From assembly GCA_025463865.1 (NCBI GenBank), contig JAODBH010000221.1, forward strand, positions 1-54,542: a stretch of DNA of 54,542 nucleotides, given 5' to 3'. Positions within the stretch are counted from its first letter, which is position 1. Each line of letters begins with the position of its first letter. The translations under genes and the position numbers were made by a program. The DNA is from Actinomycetes bacterium (GTDB taxonomy: Bacteria; Actinomycetota; Acidimicrobiia; IMCC26256; Chersky-534). Shown here in pieces: positions 41,139 through 50,410 of the stretch. The notes beneath the pieces are model-generated. The model was not told the origin of the DNA. It worked only from the letters and a program-made list of their open reading frames with translations, and ran no database searches.

Positions 41139-41381
41139 CTAGTGGATGATCTGCAACAGGATGATGATGATGAACCAGAGGACGAGGAACGACAGGTCGA
41201 ACATCCCCGCCGGCGGAATGACGCGACGCATCGGCGCGAGCACCGGCTCGGTGGCGGCGATGCAGAAGTCGTTGAGCGGCCGTAACGGAGAGTTCGGGCT
41301 CAGCGGGAACCACGACAGGATGGCCCGACCGATCAAGATGATCAGGTAGGCGATGAGAATGAAGCGGATGATGCCGATCAT
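41139..41381 (-). CDS. yggT: YggT family membrane protein
   Basis: Small integral membrane protein of 80 residues with two hydrophobic segments (IIRFILIAYLIILIGRAILSW and FLVLWFIIIILLQII). Between them is the conserved PLNDFCIAATEPVLAPMRRVIPP, the YggT signature. Its function is unsettled; it typically follows sepF in Gram-positive division clusters, as here (18-nt gap). It ends 60 nt before the divIVA start. Confidence 0.93.
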   Translation of the reverse strand: MIGIIRFILIAYLIILIGRAILSWFPLSPNSPLRPLNDFCIAATEPVLAPMRRVIPPAGMFDLSFLVLWFIIIILLQIIH

Positions 41382-41399
41382 CGGGACGGGCTCATCGAT

Positions 41400-41948
41400 C
41401 TAGGAGGTGTACAGCCCGCGTGCCTGCAGCCGTTCCTTCTCGTCCTGGGAGACCTCGACGTTGGTCGGCTTGAGCAGGAACACCTGATCCGCCACCCGCT
41501 CCATCGAGCCGCCGACCGCATAGGCGAGGCCGCTCGAGAAGTCGATGAGGCGGCGCTGCAGGTCCCGTGACAGGCCCTGCAGGTTGAGGATGACGGCCTG
41601 GTTGCTCTTCAACCGGTCGCCCACCTCCTGCGCGTCGTTGAAGCCCGCGGGCTCGACGACGTGCACACGCGCCGACGGGCTCGTCGGCATCGTGCGGATC
41701 ACCGCGGGCCGCTGCGCGACGAGCGTCGGCATGTCGTCGCGATCACGCCCGATCGGGCGGACCGCGCTCGGCGTGTGGGAGCTGGGACTCGTCTCGACCA
41801 CCCGTACGTCCCGCTCGCGCTCGCGTTCACGCGCCACCGCGGGCTGATGCAGCTCGGGCTCACCGTCGTAGTCATATCCCTCGTACTGGTCGTACTCGTC
41901 GTCGTCCTGGAGCCCGAGGGTCACCATGAACTTGCGCCAGACAGCCAT
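41400..41948 (-). CDS. sepF: Cell division protein SepF
   Basis: Membrane-binding protein that anchors FtsZ in bacteria lacking FtsA. The 182 residues have an N-terminal amphipathic helix (AVWRKFMVTLGL), an acidic and disordered linker (about 15-75), and the SepF core: HVVEPAGFNDAQEVGDRLK, QAVILNLQGLSRDLQRRLIDF, SGLAYAVGGSMERVADQVFL. There is no ftsA gene in the window, so SepF presumably does this work, in agreement with the conserved FtsZ tail. It lies 24 nt after yggS. Confidence 0.95.
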   Translation of the reverse strand: MAVWRKFMVTLGLQDDDEYDQYEGYDYDGEPELHQPAVARERERERDVRVVETSPSSHTPSAVRPIGRDRDDMPTLVAQRPAVIRTMPTSPSARVHVVEPAGFNDAQEVGDRLKSNQAVILNLQGLSRDLQRRLIDFSSGLAYAVGGSMERVADQVFLLKPTNVEVSQDEKERLQARGLYTS

Positions 41949-41972
41949 CCGCGAATTCCTCCCCGAAGCCGG

Positions 41973-42707
41973 TCAGCCTACCGAAGGCGGGCGCGCAACG
42001 GGTGCCGTGGCGACGCCGGGTGGGGGCCGGTCGCCGAAGAGTGCCCGTCCGATCCGCACGATCGTGGCCCCTTCGCTTACTGCCGCCTCATAGTCAGCGC
42101 TCATCCCCATCGAGAGCTCGGGGAGTTGGAGCTCCTGGCCGAGGCTCCGGAGCGCGGCGAACCACGGGCGCGGGTCGCCGGACGCGGGCGGGACGGCCAT
42201 CAAGCCGCGGACGTCGAGGCCGTCGGACCGCAGGAGGTCGACGAGAGCGGGAACCGCCGCCGGCTCACACCCGGCCTTCTGGGGCTCGGCCGCCAGGTTG
42301 ACCTCGACCAGTACCCGGGCGCCGGGGGCTCGACGGGCGATCTCGGCGCCGAGCTCGCCCCGATCCACCGACTGCCAGAGCCCGACGTAGGGCGCGACGG
42401 CCCGGACCTTGTTCCGCTGCAGCTGACCGAGGAAGTGCCAGCGGGGTGCGTCGGTGCCGGCGCCGGCCAGCTCCGGAGCCTTGGCGACGAGCTCCTGGGC
42501 CCGGTTCTCGCCCAGGTCGCGCAGACCCGCGTCGAGAGCCACGCGGATGCGGTCGAGGTCGACGGTCTTGCTCGCCCCCACGATCAACACGTCGCCCGGG
42601 TCGCGCCCCGCCCCCCGGGCCGCCCCGTCGACCCGCTCCCTGATCTCGTCGTATCGCCTTGCGACGTCGCCAGGGGCGGTGGCACCGCCGACGGGCGACC
42701 CACTCAC
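41973..42707 (-). CDS. yggS: YggS family PLP homeostasis protein
   Basis: PLP-binding protein of the alanine racemase N-terminal fold that buffers free pyridoxal phosphate. The 244 residues show VLIVGASKTVDLDRIRVA with the PLP-binding Lys, LGENRAQELVAKA, WHFLGQLQRNK, ARVLVEVNLAAEPQKAGCEP, ELSMGMSADYEAAVSEGATIVRIG. Its GTG start overlaps the pgeF stop as GTGA, and sepF follows. Interestingly the PLP-making PdxST enzymes are also in this window, about 31 kb away. Confidence 0.95.
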   Translation of the reverse strand: MSGSPVGGATAPGDVARRYDEIRERVDGAARGAGRDPGDVLIVGASKTVDLDRIRVALDAGLRDLGENRAQELVAKAPELAGAGTDAPRWHFLGQLQRNKVRAVAPYVGLWQSVDRGELGAEIARRAPGARVLVEVNLAAEPQKAGCEPAAVPALVDLLRSDGLDVRGLMAVPPASGDPRPWFAALRSLGQELQLPELSMGMSADYEAAVSEGATIVRIGRALFGDRPPPGVATAPVARPPSVG

Positions 42708-43414
42708 GTGAGCACCACCGCGGTGGCCTGCCGGCCCGTGACGCCGTCACGGCGGTACGAGAAGAACCGCGGCGATTCCGCGGTGCACAGGTCGACGTCG
42801 TCCAACGCCTCGACGCCCGCCTCGCGCAGCGCGACCCGCACGCCCGCGGGCAGGTCGAACGCCGGCGTGCCGTCGAGCGTCGTCGACCGCACCTCAGGAC
42901 CGAATCTGGTTGCGAGCCGGTCGAGGTCGTCGGACCCGAACTCGTACCTGGCCGGATGCACGCACGGGCCGAGGAAGGCCCGCACGGGCGCGTCGCCCCG
43001 GGCGGCGGTGCGGAGCGCGTCGACCGCGCTTCCGATCACCCCCTGCTCGAGCCCCGGCCAGCCGGCGTGCACCACCCCGACCGCGCCGTCGGCGACGAGC
43101 ACGATCGGGGCGCAATCGGCGGTCACGACCGCGAGCACACGGCCCGGGATGCTCGTCACGGCCGCATCCGCCGGCGCCGTGGCTGCGGCCTGCGTCGGAT
43201 CGGTGAGCACGACCGTCCCGTGGACCTGCCGAAGCCAGACCCACTCCCCCGGCAGCTCGTCCTCGAGCCGGGTCCGATTCGCAGACACGGCGGCAGGGTC
43301 GTCGCCCACGTGGTCGCCGAGGTTGCGGGAGGCGTAGGGCCCGACCGACACCCCGCGGGCGCGGTCGGTGCACAGCACGCGGGCGGCGCCGATGTCGGCC
43401 CGGATCGTTGGCAT
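42704..43414 (-). CDS. pgeF: YfiH/PgeF-family protein (multicopper polyphenol oxidase domain, LACC1-like)
   Basis: Member of the YfiH/LACC1 family, reported to act on purine nucleosides and to clear wrong muropeptide precursors in E. coli (PgeF). The 236 residues have the metal-ligand motifs VTADCAPIVLVADGAVGVVHAGW (split: TADCAPIVLV and GVVHAGWPGLEQG) and GPCVHPARYEFGSDD. The last Gly of the common HAGWRG box is kept, with Pro in place of Arg. It lies between ftsZ and yggS, the usual place in actinobacteria and firmicutes. The 95-base gap before ftsZ holds no gene. Confidence 0.93.
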   Translation of the reverse strand: MPTIRADIGAARVLCTDRARGVSVGPYASRNLGDHVGDDPAAVSANRTRLEDELPGEWVWLRQVHGTVVLTDPTQAAATAPADAAVTSIPGRVLAVVTADCAPIVLVADGAVGVVHAGWPGLEQGVIGSAVDALRTAARGDAPVRAFLGPCVHPARYEFGSDDLDRLATRFGPEVRSTTLDGTPAFDLPAGVRVALREAGVEALDDVDLCTAESPRFFSYRRDGVTGRQATAVVLT

Positions 43415-43509
43415 GCCTGCGAACCTACCGGGCGGTGCGAGCCCGGACGCGACGACGCCCGGGGCAGTCGTGGGTGCCTCGGGCGTCGCGCGATCGGTGG
43501 ACGGTGCGG

Positions 43510-44598
43510 CTACCGCAAGAACTCGGGCACGTCGAAGTCGTCGTCGCCGTTGCCGGTGAGGTCGACTTCCTTGTCGTCGGCGGCGAGCTTCTCCTCTTCC
43601 TCACGCAGACCCAGGGTCGCGGGTGCGGCGGCCTCGTCGCGCTCGCCCTCGAAGCGGTCGAAGCCGGCCGCGATCACCGTGAGCCGGACCTCGTCGCCGA
43701 GGGTGTCGTCGATGACGGCACCGAAGATGATGTTGGCGTCGGGGTGCGCGGCCGCGGCGATGATCTCGGCCGCCTCGTTGACCTCGAACAGGCCGAGATT
43801 GGACGGTCCGCTCACATTGAGCAGGATCCCGCGTGCGCCCTCGATGCTCGCCTCCAGCAGCGGGCTGCTGATCGCGGCCCGCGCCGCCTGCACCGCACGC
43901 CCGTCACCCGAGGCGTAGCCGATGCCCATGAGCGCGCTGCCGGCGTTGGTCATGATCATCTTCACGTCGGCGAAGTCGGTGTTGATGAGACCGGGCGTGG
44001 TGATGAGGTCGGTGATTCCCTGCACACCCTGCAGGAGGACCTCGTCGGCCATCTTGAACGCGTTCAGCATCGAGGTCTTCTCGTCGGAGACCTGGAGCAG
44101 ACGGTCGTTCGGGATGATGATGAGGGTGTCGACCTTCTCCTTGAGCTTCTGGATCCCGTTCTCGGCCTGCACCGCGCGGCGGCGGCCCTCGAAGGTGAAC
44201 GGCCGGGTGACCACGCCGATGGTGAGGGCACCCTGGTTCTTGGCGACCTCGGCGATCACGGGTGCTCCACCGGTGCCGGTGCCGCCGCCCTTGCCCGCGG
44301 TGATGAAGACCATGTCGGCGCCCTTGAGCACCTCCTCGATCTCCTCCCGGTGCTCCTCGGCGGCCTGACGGCCGACGTCGGGGTCGGAGCCGGCGCCCAG
44401 CCCACGGGTGAGGAGGCGGCCGACGTCGAGCTTCACGTCGGCGTCGCTCATGAGCAGCGCCTGCGCGTCGGTGTTGACGGCGATGAACTCCACGCCTTTG
44501 AGACCGGCGTCGATCATCCGGTTGACGGCATTGCAGCCGCCACCGCCGACACCGACGACCTTGATCACGGCGAGGTAATTCTGCGGAGCTCCGAGCAT
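43510..44598 (-). CDS. ftsZ: Cell division protein FtsZ
   Basis: Tubulin-like GTPase that forms the division ring. The 362 residues contain [19 protein letters not shown], the tubulin signature [13 protein letters not shown] (about 104-116), the T7 loop region [13 protein letters not shown], and [17 protein letters not shown]. The C-terminal peptide [11 protein letters not shown] is the conserved docking site for SepF and other partners. A strong ribosome-binding site (AGGAAGG, 5 nt before ATG 44598) is present. It is preceded by a 333-base gap likely to contain its own promoters. Confidence 0.98.
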   Translation of the reverse strand: MLGAPQNYLAVIKVVGVGGGGCNAVNRMIDAGLKGVEFIAVNTDAQALLMSDADVKLDVGRLLTRGLGAGSDPDVGRQAAEEHREEIEEVLKGADMVFITAGKGGGTGTGGAPVIAEVAKNQGALTIGVVTRPFTFEGRRRAVQAENGIQKLKEKVDTLIIIPNDRLLQVSDEKTSMLNAFKMADEVLLQGVQGITDLITTPGLINTDFADVKMIMTNAGSALMGIGYASGDGRAVQAARAAISSPLLEASIEGARGILLNVSGPSNLGLFEVNEAAEIIAAAAHPDANIIFGAVIDDTLGDEVRLTVIAAGFDRFEGERDEAAAPATLGLREEEEKLAADDKEVDLTGNGDDDFDVPEFLR

Positions 44599-44931
44599 TG
44601 CGGCCTTCCTATTCCTTCGAAGTTGTGCGGCGAAGTGTTGGCGTTCGGTCGTCGATCACGAGCGGGGCGCAGGCTGAAACCCAAGTCTCAACCACGTAAA
44701 CGCCCCGATCCGAACGACCGGTTGCTGCCGCGGTGCTGGTCAGCGGGCTGGACACGGAACAAGTCTCGACCTACAGTCGAGGTTTAGCGTTATGTAAACC
44801 TGTGGTAGCTGTCCAGACTGTAGCGAGTTGACCACGGGGGGTCAACGTTCTGCTCGCGCGCGTCCGGACCGATGCGCGGCCATCGTTGCGGCGCGCGCCA
44901 CCTGCGCGACGGCCGCTCATCGCGATTCCAC
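44599..44931 (-). promoter_or_regulatory. ftsZ upstream region: promoter-like elements, inverted repeats and a structured leader
   Basis: This 333-base gap between ftsQ and ftsZ holds no gene. On the minus strand TGGACA (44810-44815) and TTTACA (44793-44798) resemble -35 boxes, with 17-base spacers to TAACGC and TGTAGG. The same place carries two inverted repeats: AGGTTTA/TAAACCT (44780-44786, 44795-44801) and CTCGAC/GTCGAG (44765-44770, 44776-44781). Further down, CGTTCGG/CCGAACG (44642-44648, 44710-44716) encloses CGGGGCG/CGCCCCG (44663-44669, 44701-44707), so the leader RNA could fold into a nested stem. The segment is clearly richer in A and T than its surroundings. Functions are inferred; no known motif was matched. 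Confidence 0.5.
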
Positions 44932-45741
44932 CTAGCCGGTGACCGGCGCCGCGGGCACCCGTACGTCGACGTACGCAGCGTGCGCGGCCTCCGACCGCGC
45001 GAGCACCACCTCGGCCGAATCGCTCTTGGCGTCGAGCTGGTCGGGCGGGCCCAGCCGCACCTCCGGACCACCCGCGAGGTGCAGCGTGAGCTCCCCCGCC
45101 GCCCACGTCGCCGACGCCACGCGGGCCGACAACGACGGCCGGAGCCGGGTGAGCGCGCGCACCACGAAGGCGTTGGCGACCGACCGGCCGGGAGTGGGGA
45201 TCGCGCCGAGCCCGGCGACCTCGATCGCGCCGGCGGGGGCCACGGGCTCCGCCCCGAGCACCCGGCCGCTGGCGTCGAGCAGCGCCACCGACGACGGCGA
45301 CGTGCGGACCCAGGCGACCGGGACGCGCTCGGTGACGGCGATCGTGACCGTCCCGGGGAAGACCTTGTGCACGACCGCCCGTTCGACCCAGGGCAGCGCC
45401 TCGATGCCGCGCGTCGCCGCGCCGAGGTCGGCGAAGAGCAGTGCGTCGCGCCGGCGGATGCCCGAGGCCGCGTCGATGGCGCTGGTCGACGTGTGGACGG
45501 CACCCGAGACCCGGATGTGGTCGACGTCGTACATCGGCGACTCGATCACGACCCAGGTGAGCCCGACGGCGACGACGACCGACACGACGGCGATGAGGAT
45601 GCGGAGCCGCCGCCGGCCCTGCTCGCGGATGACCTCGATGCGACGCTGGCGCAGACGCGGGTCGATCGCGACCGACGGACGACGGGGACCGCCGGGCCCC
45701 GGCGGGCGCGACGGTGGACGCGGCGGCGCTTGGATGGTCAT
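44932..45741 (-). CDS. ftsQ: Cell division protein FtsQ
   Basis: Bitopic divisome protein linking FtsZ-ring events to wall synthesis. The 269 residues have a Pro/Arg-rich cytoplasmic N-terminus (about 1-45), one TM helix (LRILIAVVSVVVAVGLTWVV, about 48-67), a POTRA domain (YDVDHIRVSGAVHTSTSAID), and the FtsQ domain (WVERAVVHKVFPGTVTIAVTER, VAWVR). ATG 45741 overlaps the murB stop as ATGA. The longer open frame lies in murB and is rejected. A ftsA gene is absent; ftsZ comes directly after a 333-base gap. Confidence 0.93.
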   Translation of the reverse strand: MTIQAPPRPPSRPPGPGGPRRPSVAIDPRLRQRRIEVIREQGRRRLRILIAVVSVVVAVGLTWVVIESPMYDVDHIRVSGAVHTSTSAIDAASGIRRRDALLFADLGAATRGIEALPWVERAVVHKVFPGTVTIAVTERVPVAWVRTSPSSVALLDASGRVLGAEPVAPAGAIEVAGLGAIPTPGRSVANAFVVRALTRLRPSLSARVASATWAAGELTLHLAGGPEVRLGPPDQLDAKSDSAEVVLARSEAAHAAYVDVRVPAAPVTG

Positions 45742-46697
45742 CGGCGGACGGGCTCTCCTTCGGAGGTCTCTTCGAACCCGACCATGCGCAGCTCGGGCTC
45801 GAGCCGGATCCCGGTCTGGTCGAGCACGCGGCGCTGGACCTCGAACACGAGGGCGCGCAGATCGGCGGCGGTCGCGCCGGCTTCGGCCTGGATGAAGTTG
45901 GCGTGCTTTCCCGACACGAGCGCTCCACCGATGCGCAGGCCCTTGAGGCCACACGCGTCGATGAGCCGGCCGGCGGAGTCGCCGTCGGGGTTCCGGAACA
46001 CCGAGCCGGCGTTCGCTCCCCCGGGCTGGTGGGTCCGGCGCCAACGCACGATCTCCTCGATGCGGGCCTGGCAGGCGACGGGGTCGTCGACCGACACACC
46101 GAACTCCGCGGCGACCACGACCTCCGACCGTCGCAGGGACGAGTCGCGGTAGCCGAGCGCGAGGGACTCCAACGGGCGTTCGACGAGCTCGGCGTCGCCA
46201 AGGAGGTCGGTGGTCCACGCGCGCACCAGGACCTCGTCGGTGTCGTGGCCGTGGCCGCCGGCGTTCATCGCGACCGCACCGCCGACCGAACCGGGAATCC
46301 CGACGAAGAACTCGAGACCGGTCCGGCCGAGCGCGGCGGACCGGCGCGCGAGAACCGGGAGCGGGGTCGCGCTCCCGGCCAGGACCAGGCCCTCGGAGAC
46401 CTCGACCGACTCGAAATCACCGGTGAGGACGAGCGCGAGGCCGTCGAAGCCGCGGTCGGCCACGAGCAGGTTGCTTCCCCGGCCGATCACGAGGAGGCGG
46501 GGCCGGAGGTCGCGGGTGATGCGGGCCACCTCGAGCAGCTCGTCGTCGTCGTGGACCTCGGCGAGGACCGCGATCGGGCCACCCAGCCGGTAGGTCGTGA
46601 GCGAGGCGAAGGGGACTTGGCGGCGGACCCGACCGCTGGGGAGGCGCGCCTCGAGCTGCCCGGCCAGGGTGCCGACGTCGGGGGGACGGGAGCTCAT
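45738..46697 (-). CDS. murB: UDP-N-acetylenolpyruvoylglucosamine reductase MurB
   Basis: FAD enzyme that makes UDP-MurNAc. The 319 residues show the FAD site LLVIGRGSNLLVADRGFDGLAL, GLEFFVGIPGSVGGAVAMNAGG, the catalytic Ser region in GANAGSVFRNPDGDSAGRLID, and GLRIGGALVSGKHANFI. ATG 46697 overlaps the murC stop as ATGA; upstream open-frame sequence is not MurB-like. The lack of the long tyrosine loop seen in E. coli fits the type II/short enzyme of Gram-positives. Confidence 0.96.
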   Translation of the reverse strand: MSSRPPDVGTLAGQLEARLPSGRVRRQVPFASLTTYRLGGPIAVLAEVHDDDELLEVARITRDLRPRLLVIGRGSNLLVADRGFDGLALVLTGDFESVEVSEGLVLAGSATPLPVLARRSAALGRTGLEFFVGIPGSVGGAVAMNAGGHGHDTDEVLVRAWTTDLLGDAELVERPLESLALGYRDSSLRRSEVVVAAEFGVSVDDPVACQARIEEIVRWRRTHQPGGANAGSVFRNPDGDSAGRLIDACGLKGLRIGGALVSGKHANFIQAEAGATAADLRALVFEVQRRVLDQTGIRLEPELRMVGFEETSEGEPVRR

Positions 46698-48130
46698 GAT
46701 GCGACCTCGGCCGCGCCGAGCCATTCGTCGGGCAGCGTGGTCAGGTCGCCGGCACCGAGCGTGAGGACGAGGTCGCCGGCGCGGGTGAGACCCGGGACCA
46801 TCGAGACGAGCTCGTGGCGGTGCGGGAGATAGACGACCCGGCTCGACGGGTGGGCCTCGAGGACCGCGCGGAGGACGAGCCGGCCGGAGACCCCGGGCCG
46901 GGGCACCTCCCCCGCGGCGTAGATGTCGGTGAGGACGAGCAGGTCGGCCTCGGCGAAGGCGTCGCCGAAGTCGCGCCACAACGCTGCGGTCCGGCTGTAG
47001 CGGTGGGGCTGGAACACCACGACGACCCGCTCCCAGCCGCCGTCGCGCGCGGCGCGGATCGCCGCCTTCACCTCGCCGGGCAGGTGGGCGTAGTCGTCGA
47101 TGTACGCGACGCCGCGGGCGGTGCCCCGGGCCTCGAACCGCCGGGCGACACCGCCGAAGCTCGCGAGCGCGGCCGCGATGGCATCGGGGGCGACGCCGAG
47201 CTCGAGCGCGATCGCCGCCGCGCCGGTGGCGTTGAGCGCGTTGTGCAGCCCGGCGACAGGCAGCGCGAGGTCGAGCTGCACGCCGTGGTGGTGCACGGTC
47301 CAGGTCGAGCCGAGGCGGCTGCCGGTGAAGCCGCCGATGCGGTAGTCGGCATCGGGATGCTCGCCGTAGGTGAGGGCACCGACCTCGCTTGCAAGCTCGA
47401 GGGCGATCGCGTCGTCGGCACAGACCACCCGCGGGCCGGGTACCGCGGCCAGGAAGGTTCGGAACGCGACGACGAGCCCGGCGAAGTCGCGGTAGGTCTC
47501 GAGGTGGTCGGCTTCGACGTTGGTGACGATCGCCGCGACGGGAGCGAGCTCGAGGAACGTGCCGTCGCTCTCGTCGGCCTCGACCACGAACCACTCGCCC
47601 GCGTCGTAGGCCGCGTTGGTGCCGACCTCGTTGAGCTCGCCGCCGATGACGAAGCTGGGGCGCAGGCCGGCGCCCCGGAGGATCAGGGCGAGCATCGACG
47701 ACGTGGTGGTCTTGCCGTGACTCCCCGCGACCGCGATCCCCCGCCGGGTCGCCACCAACGCGCGCAGCGCCTCGGCCCGGCGCAGGACCGGCACCCCGCG
47801 CTCGCGTGCCGCGACCACCTCGACGTTGCTCGCGGGCACGGCGGTGGAGATGACGACCGCGTCGAGGTCGGCGGGGAGGTTCGCGGCCGAGTGGCCGACG
47901 TTGGCGCGCACACCGAGGGCACGGAGCCGCTCGATGTTGCGCGAGCCCTTGAGGTCGGAGCCGGTGACCGTGTGGCCCATGCGGGCGAGGACGGTGGCGA
48001 TGGCGCTCATGCCCGCACCACCGATCGCGACGATGTGGACGGCGAGCGGCTCACCCGAGTCGAGCGGTGGCATGACGTCGAGCGCCGGCGGGCCTGCGGA
48101 CGGCTCGGAGACTGATCGCTCAGGCGACAT
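46694..48130 (-). CDS. murC: UDP-N-acetylmuramate-L-alanine ligase MurC
   Basis: Adds L-Ala to UDP-MurNAc in the cytoplasm. The 478 residues from ATG 48130 have HIVAIGGAGMSAIATVLARMG, the ATP loop GSHGKTTTSSM, EADESDGTFLELAP, VTNVEADHLETY, FQPHRYSRTAALW, and VLTLGAGDL. GAGGAG lies 7 nt before the ATG. It starts within murG (11-nt overlap) and overlaps murB by 4 nt. A Ser/Pro-rich lead of about 28 residues precedes the core; the further open frame to 48640 is an artefact. Confidence 0.96.
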   Translation of the reverse strand: MSPERSVSEPSAGPPALDVMPPLDSGEPLAVHIVAIGGAGMSAIATVLARMGHTVTGSDLKGSRNIERLRALGVRANVGHSAANLPADLDAVVISTAVPASNVEVVAARERGVPVLRRAEALRALVATRRGIAVAGSHGKTTTSSMLALILRGAGLRPSFVIGGELNEVGTNAAYDAGEWFVVEADESDGTFLELAPVAAIVTNVEADHLETYRDFAGLVVAFRTFLAAVPGPRVVCADDAIALELASEVGALTYGEHPDADYRIGGFTGSRLGSTWTVHHHGVQLDLALPVAGLHNALNATGAAAIALELGVAPDAIAAALASFGGVARRFEARGTARGVAYIDDYAHLPGEVKAAIRAARDGGWERVVVVFQPHRYSRTAALWRDFGDAFAEADLLVLTDIYAAGEVPRPGVSGRLVLRAVLEAHPSSRVVYLPHRHELVSMVPGLTRAGDLVLTLGAGDLTTLPDEWLGAAEVAS

Positions 48131-49223
48131 CGGCCATCTCCTCGACGAGATCGGCGAGACGATCGGCCGCGTCGGGTCGGGCGAGGGTGCGCGCCGCGGC
48201 ACCCATGGCGGCCAGACGGACCGGATCGGCGAGCAGGCCGTCGACGATGGCAGCGACCGCGTCGGGCGTGCAGTCGGCGTCGGGCTCGAGGATGGCGGCG
48301 CCGGCCGCGACGAGGGCGCGGGCGTTGGCGCCCTGGTGGTCGCCGGGCGCACCCGGCAGCGGCACGAGGATGGAGGGCACGCCGGCGGACGCGAGCTCGG
48401 CGACGGTGACTGCTCCCGAGCGGCCGAGCAGCAGCGCGGCGCGGGCGTAGAGACCGGCGATGTCGGACTCGTAGCCGACCAGCTGGTAGCTGAGCGCGTC
48501 GGTCGGACGGCGGATGCGCTCGAGCCGGGTGCTGCAGTCGTCGAGGTTGCGGGGCCCGCAGACGTGGTGGATCGCGATGTCGGTGCGGTGGCGCCAGCGC
48601 TCGTAGAGACCGAGCGCGGTGTCGTTGATGGTGCGGGCACCGAGGCTCCCGCCGATGGCGACGAACAGAGCCCGGGGTGCCAGCTCGGGCACGCGCTCGA
48701 CGGCCGCGATCTCGGCCCGGATCGGGTTGCCGGTCACCACGGCGTCCGGGAGCGGCGTGCCGGGCAACGAGACCGCGACCCGCGCGCCGAGCCGGGCCGC
48801 GAGCCGGTTCACGACTCCGGGTGCCGCGTTCTGCTCGTGTACGACGATCGGGACCCGCAACAGGCGGGCCGCGAGGATGCACGGGAACGACGCGTAACCG
48901 CCCACCCCGACGACGACCCGGGGCCGCAGGCGGCGGACGATGCGCACCGCCTGGTTGACCGCGGCGGCGGTGTCGCGCGCGGTCCGCACGTTCTCCCACG
49001 AGATGCGTCGCTGCAGCCCACGTCCGGGGAGCAACTCGATCGCGAAGCCCGCCTCGGGGACCACGGTGGCCTCGAGCCCGCGCCGCGCACCGACGAACTG
49101 CAGCTCCTCGGGGGCGTGACCCCGCGCGACGAGTGCCTGCGCGAGCGCGAGCGCCGGGTAGACGTGGCCCCCGGTACCGCCGCCCGTGATGAGCGCGAAC
49201 ACCCGCGGGCTCGACTCCGTCAT
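48120..49223 (-). CDS. murG: UDP-GlcNAc:lipid I N-acetylglucosaminyltransferase MurG
   Basis: Membrane-associated enzyme that turns lipid I into lipid II. The 367 residues show FALITGGGTGGHVYPALALA, GVGGYASFPCILAARLL, VHEQNAAPGVVNRLAARL, and the donor site LLGRSGAVTVAELASAGVPSI with PGDHQGANARAL. ATG 49223 overlaps the ftsW stop (ATGA). The open frame extends into ftsW but does not resemble MurG. Confidence 0.97.
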   Translation of the reverse strand: MTESSPRVFALITGGGTGGHVYPALALAQALVARGHAPEELQFVGARRGLEATVVPEAGFAIELLPGRGLQRRISWENVRTARDTAAAVNQAVRIVRRLRPRVVVGVGGYASFPCILAARLLRVPIVVHEQNAAPGVVNRLAARLGARVAVSLPGTPLPDAVVTGNPIRAEIAAVERVPELAPRALFVAIGGSLGARTINDTALGLYERWRHRTDIAIHHVCGPRNLDDCSTRLERIRRPTDALSYQLVGYESDIAGLYARAALLLGRSGAVTVAELASAGVPSILVPLPGAPGDHQGANARALVAAGAAILEPDADCTPDAVAAIVDGLLADPVRLAAMGAAARTLARPDAADRLADLVEEMADVA

Positions 49224-50410
49224 GTGCGCGCTTGCCGGGCGACGTTGGCGAGGAGCCCGGCGGCCGCCATCGTGAAGAGCAGCGCGGAGCCTCCGAAGGA
49301 CACGAACGGCAACGGGATACCCGAGACCGGCAGGACGCCGATGACCGCGCCGATGTTGATGACCGCTTGGCCTACGACCCATACCGTGACGCCCGCGGCG
49401 AGGAGCATCCCGAAGCGATCGGGGGCGTGCATCGCCACACGGGTGCCGAGGACCGCGAACGCGAGGAACAGGCCGATGACGAGGATGCAGCCGACCAGCC
49501 CGAGCTCCTCGCCGATGATGGCGAAGATGAAGTCGGTGTGCGCGTTGGGAAGGAACATCCACTTGGCCCGGCTGGCGCCGAGGCCGACGCCGGTCCATCC
49601 CCCGCTGCCGAGGGCGATGAGCGACTGGGTGATCTGGTAGCCGGCGTTCGACTTGTCGGAGAGCGGCTGGAGGAAGGTGAAGACGCGGGCGCGGCGGTAG
49701 GGCTCGGCGATCGCGAGCAGCGCCGCGAGGCCGACACCCACCGAACCGATCAGCGCGAGGTGCCGGGCCCGGATCCCGCCGACGATCAGCGCGGTGGCGA
49801 CGATCAGCGCGAGCACGATGGTGGAGTCCATGTCGGGCTCCTTGATCACCAGGAGCGCGATGCCGGCGAACACCACCAGCACGGGTCGCAGCACCAGGCG
49901 CCAATCGTGGAGGTCCTTCTCCCGGCGCGACATGACGTCGGCGCAATAGAGCAGCAAGGCGAGCTTCGCGACCTCCGACGGCTGGATGCGGATCGACCCG
50001 AACCCGAGCCAGCGCCGCGACCCGGACACCATGATGCCGACGCCCGGGACCAGCACGAGGAGCAGGAGCACCACGCTCACGATCAGGAGCGGGGTCACGA
50101 ACCGGCGCCACTGGCGGTAGTCGACGCGCGCGAGCACGACGAACGCGATCACGCCCAGGGTGCACCAGAGGAGCTGGCGCTCGAAGAAGAACCAGGCCGA
50201 GCCGTAGTTGCTGATCGACTGCACCGACGACGCCGAGAGCACCATGACGAGTCCGACGACGTTGAGCACCGCGATCGTGGCGACGAGCAGGAGGTAGGTG
50301 GGCGGCCGGGCGCGGCCGGAGTCGGTCCACGCCCGTCGCGCGGTGGCGACCCGCCGGGCGACGGGTGAGGAGCCGGGGCGGCGGATGCCGTGCTCAAGCC
50401 GGGTCGCCAT
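49220..50410 (-). CDS. ftsW: Lipid II polymerase / cell division protein FtsW
   Basis: SEDS-family membrane glycosyltransferase that polymerises lipid II at the septum. The protein has a basic cytoplasmic N-terminus (about 35 residues) and about ten TM segments. SEDS motifs: GSRRWLGFGSIRIQPSEVAKLAL, LVIKEPDMDSTIVLALIV with the catalytic Asp region, GYQITQSLIALGSGGWTGVGLG, NAHTDFIFAIIGEELGLVG, and LPFVSFGGSALLFTMAAAGLL. Start ATG 50410 (396 residues) follows AGAGG by 5 nt; GTG 50416 is also possible. It overlaps murD by 17 nt at its start. Confidence 0.96.
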   Translation of the reverse strand: MATRLEHGIRRPGSSPVARRVATARRAWTDSGRARPPTYLLLVATIAVLNVVGLVMVLSASSVQSISNYGSAWFFFERQLLWCTLGVIAFVVLARVDYRQWRRFVTPLLIVSVVLLLLVLVPGVGIMVSGSRRWLGFGSIRIQPSEVAKLALLLYCADVMSRREKDLHDWRLVLRPVLVVFAGIALLVIKEPDMDSTIVLALIVATALIVGGIRARHLALIGSVGVGLAALLAIAEPYRRARVFTFLQPLSDKSNAGYQITQSLIALGSGGWTGVGLGASRAKWMFLPNAHTDFIFAIIGEELGLVGCILVIGLFLAFAVLGTRVAMHAPDRFGMLLAAGVTVWVVGQAVINIGAVIGVLPVSGIPLPFVSFGGSALLFTMAAAGLLANVARQART

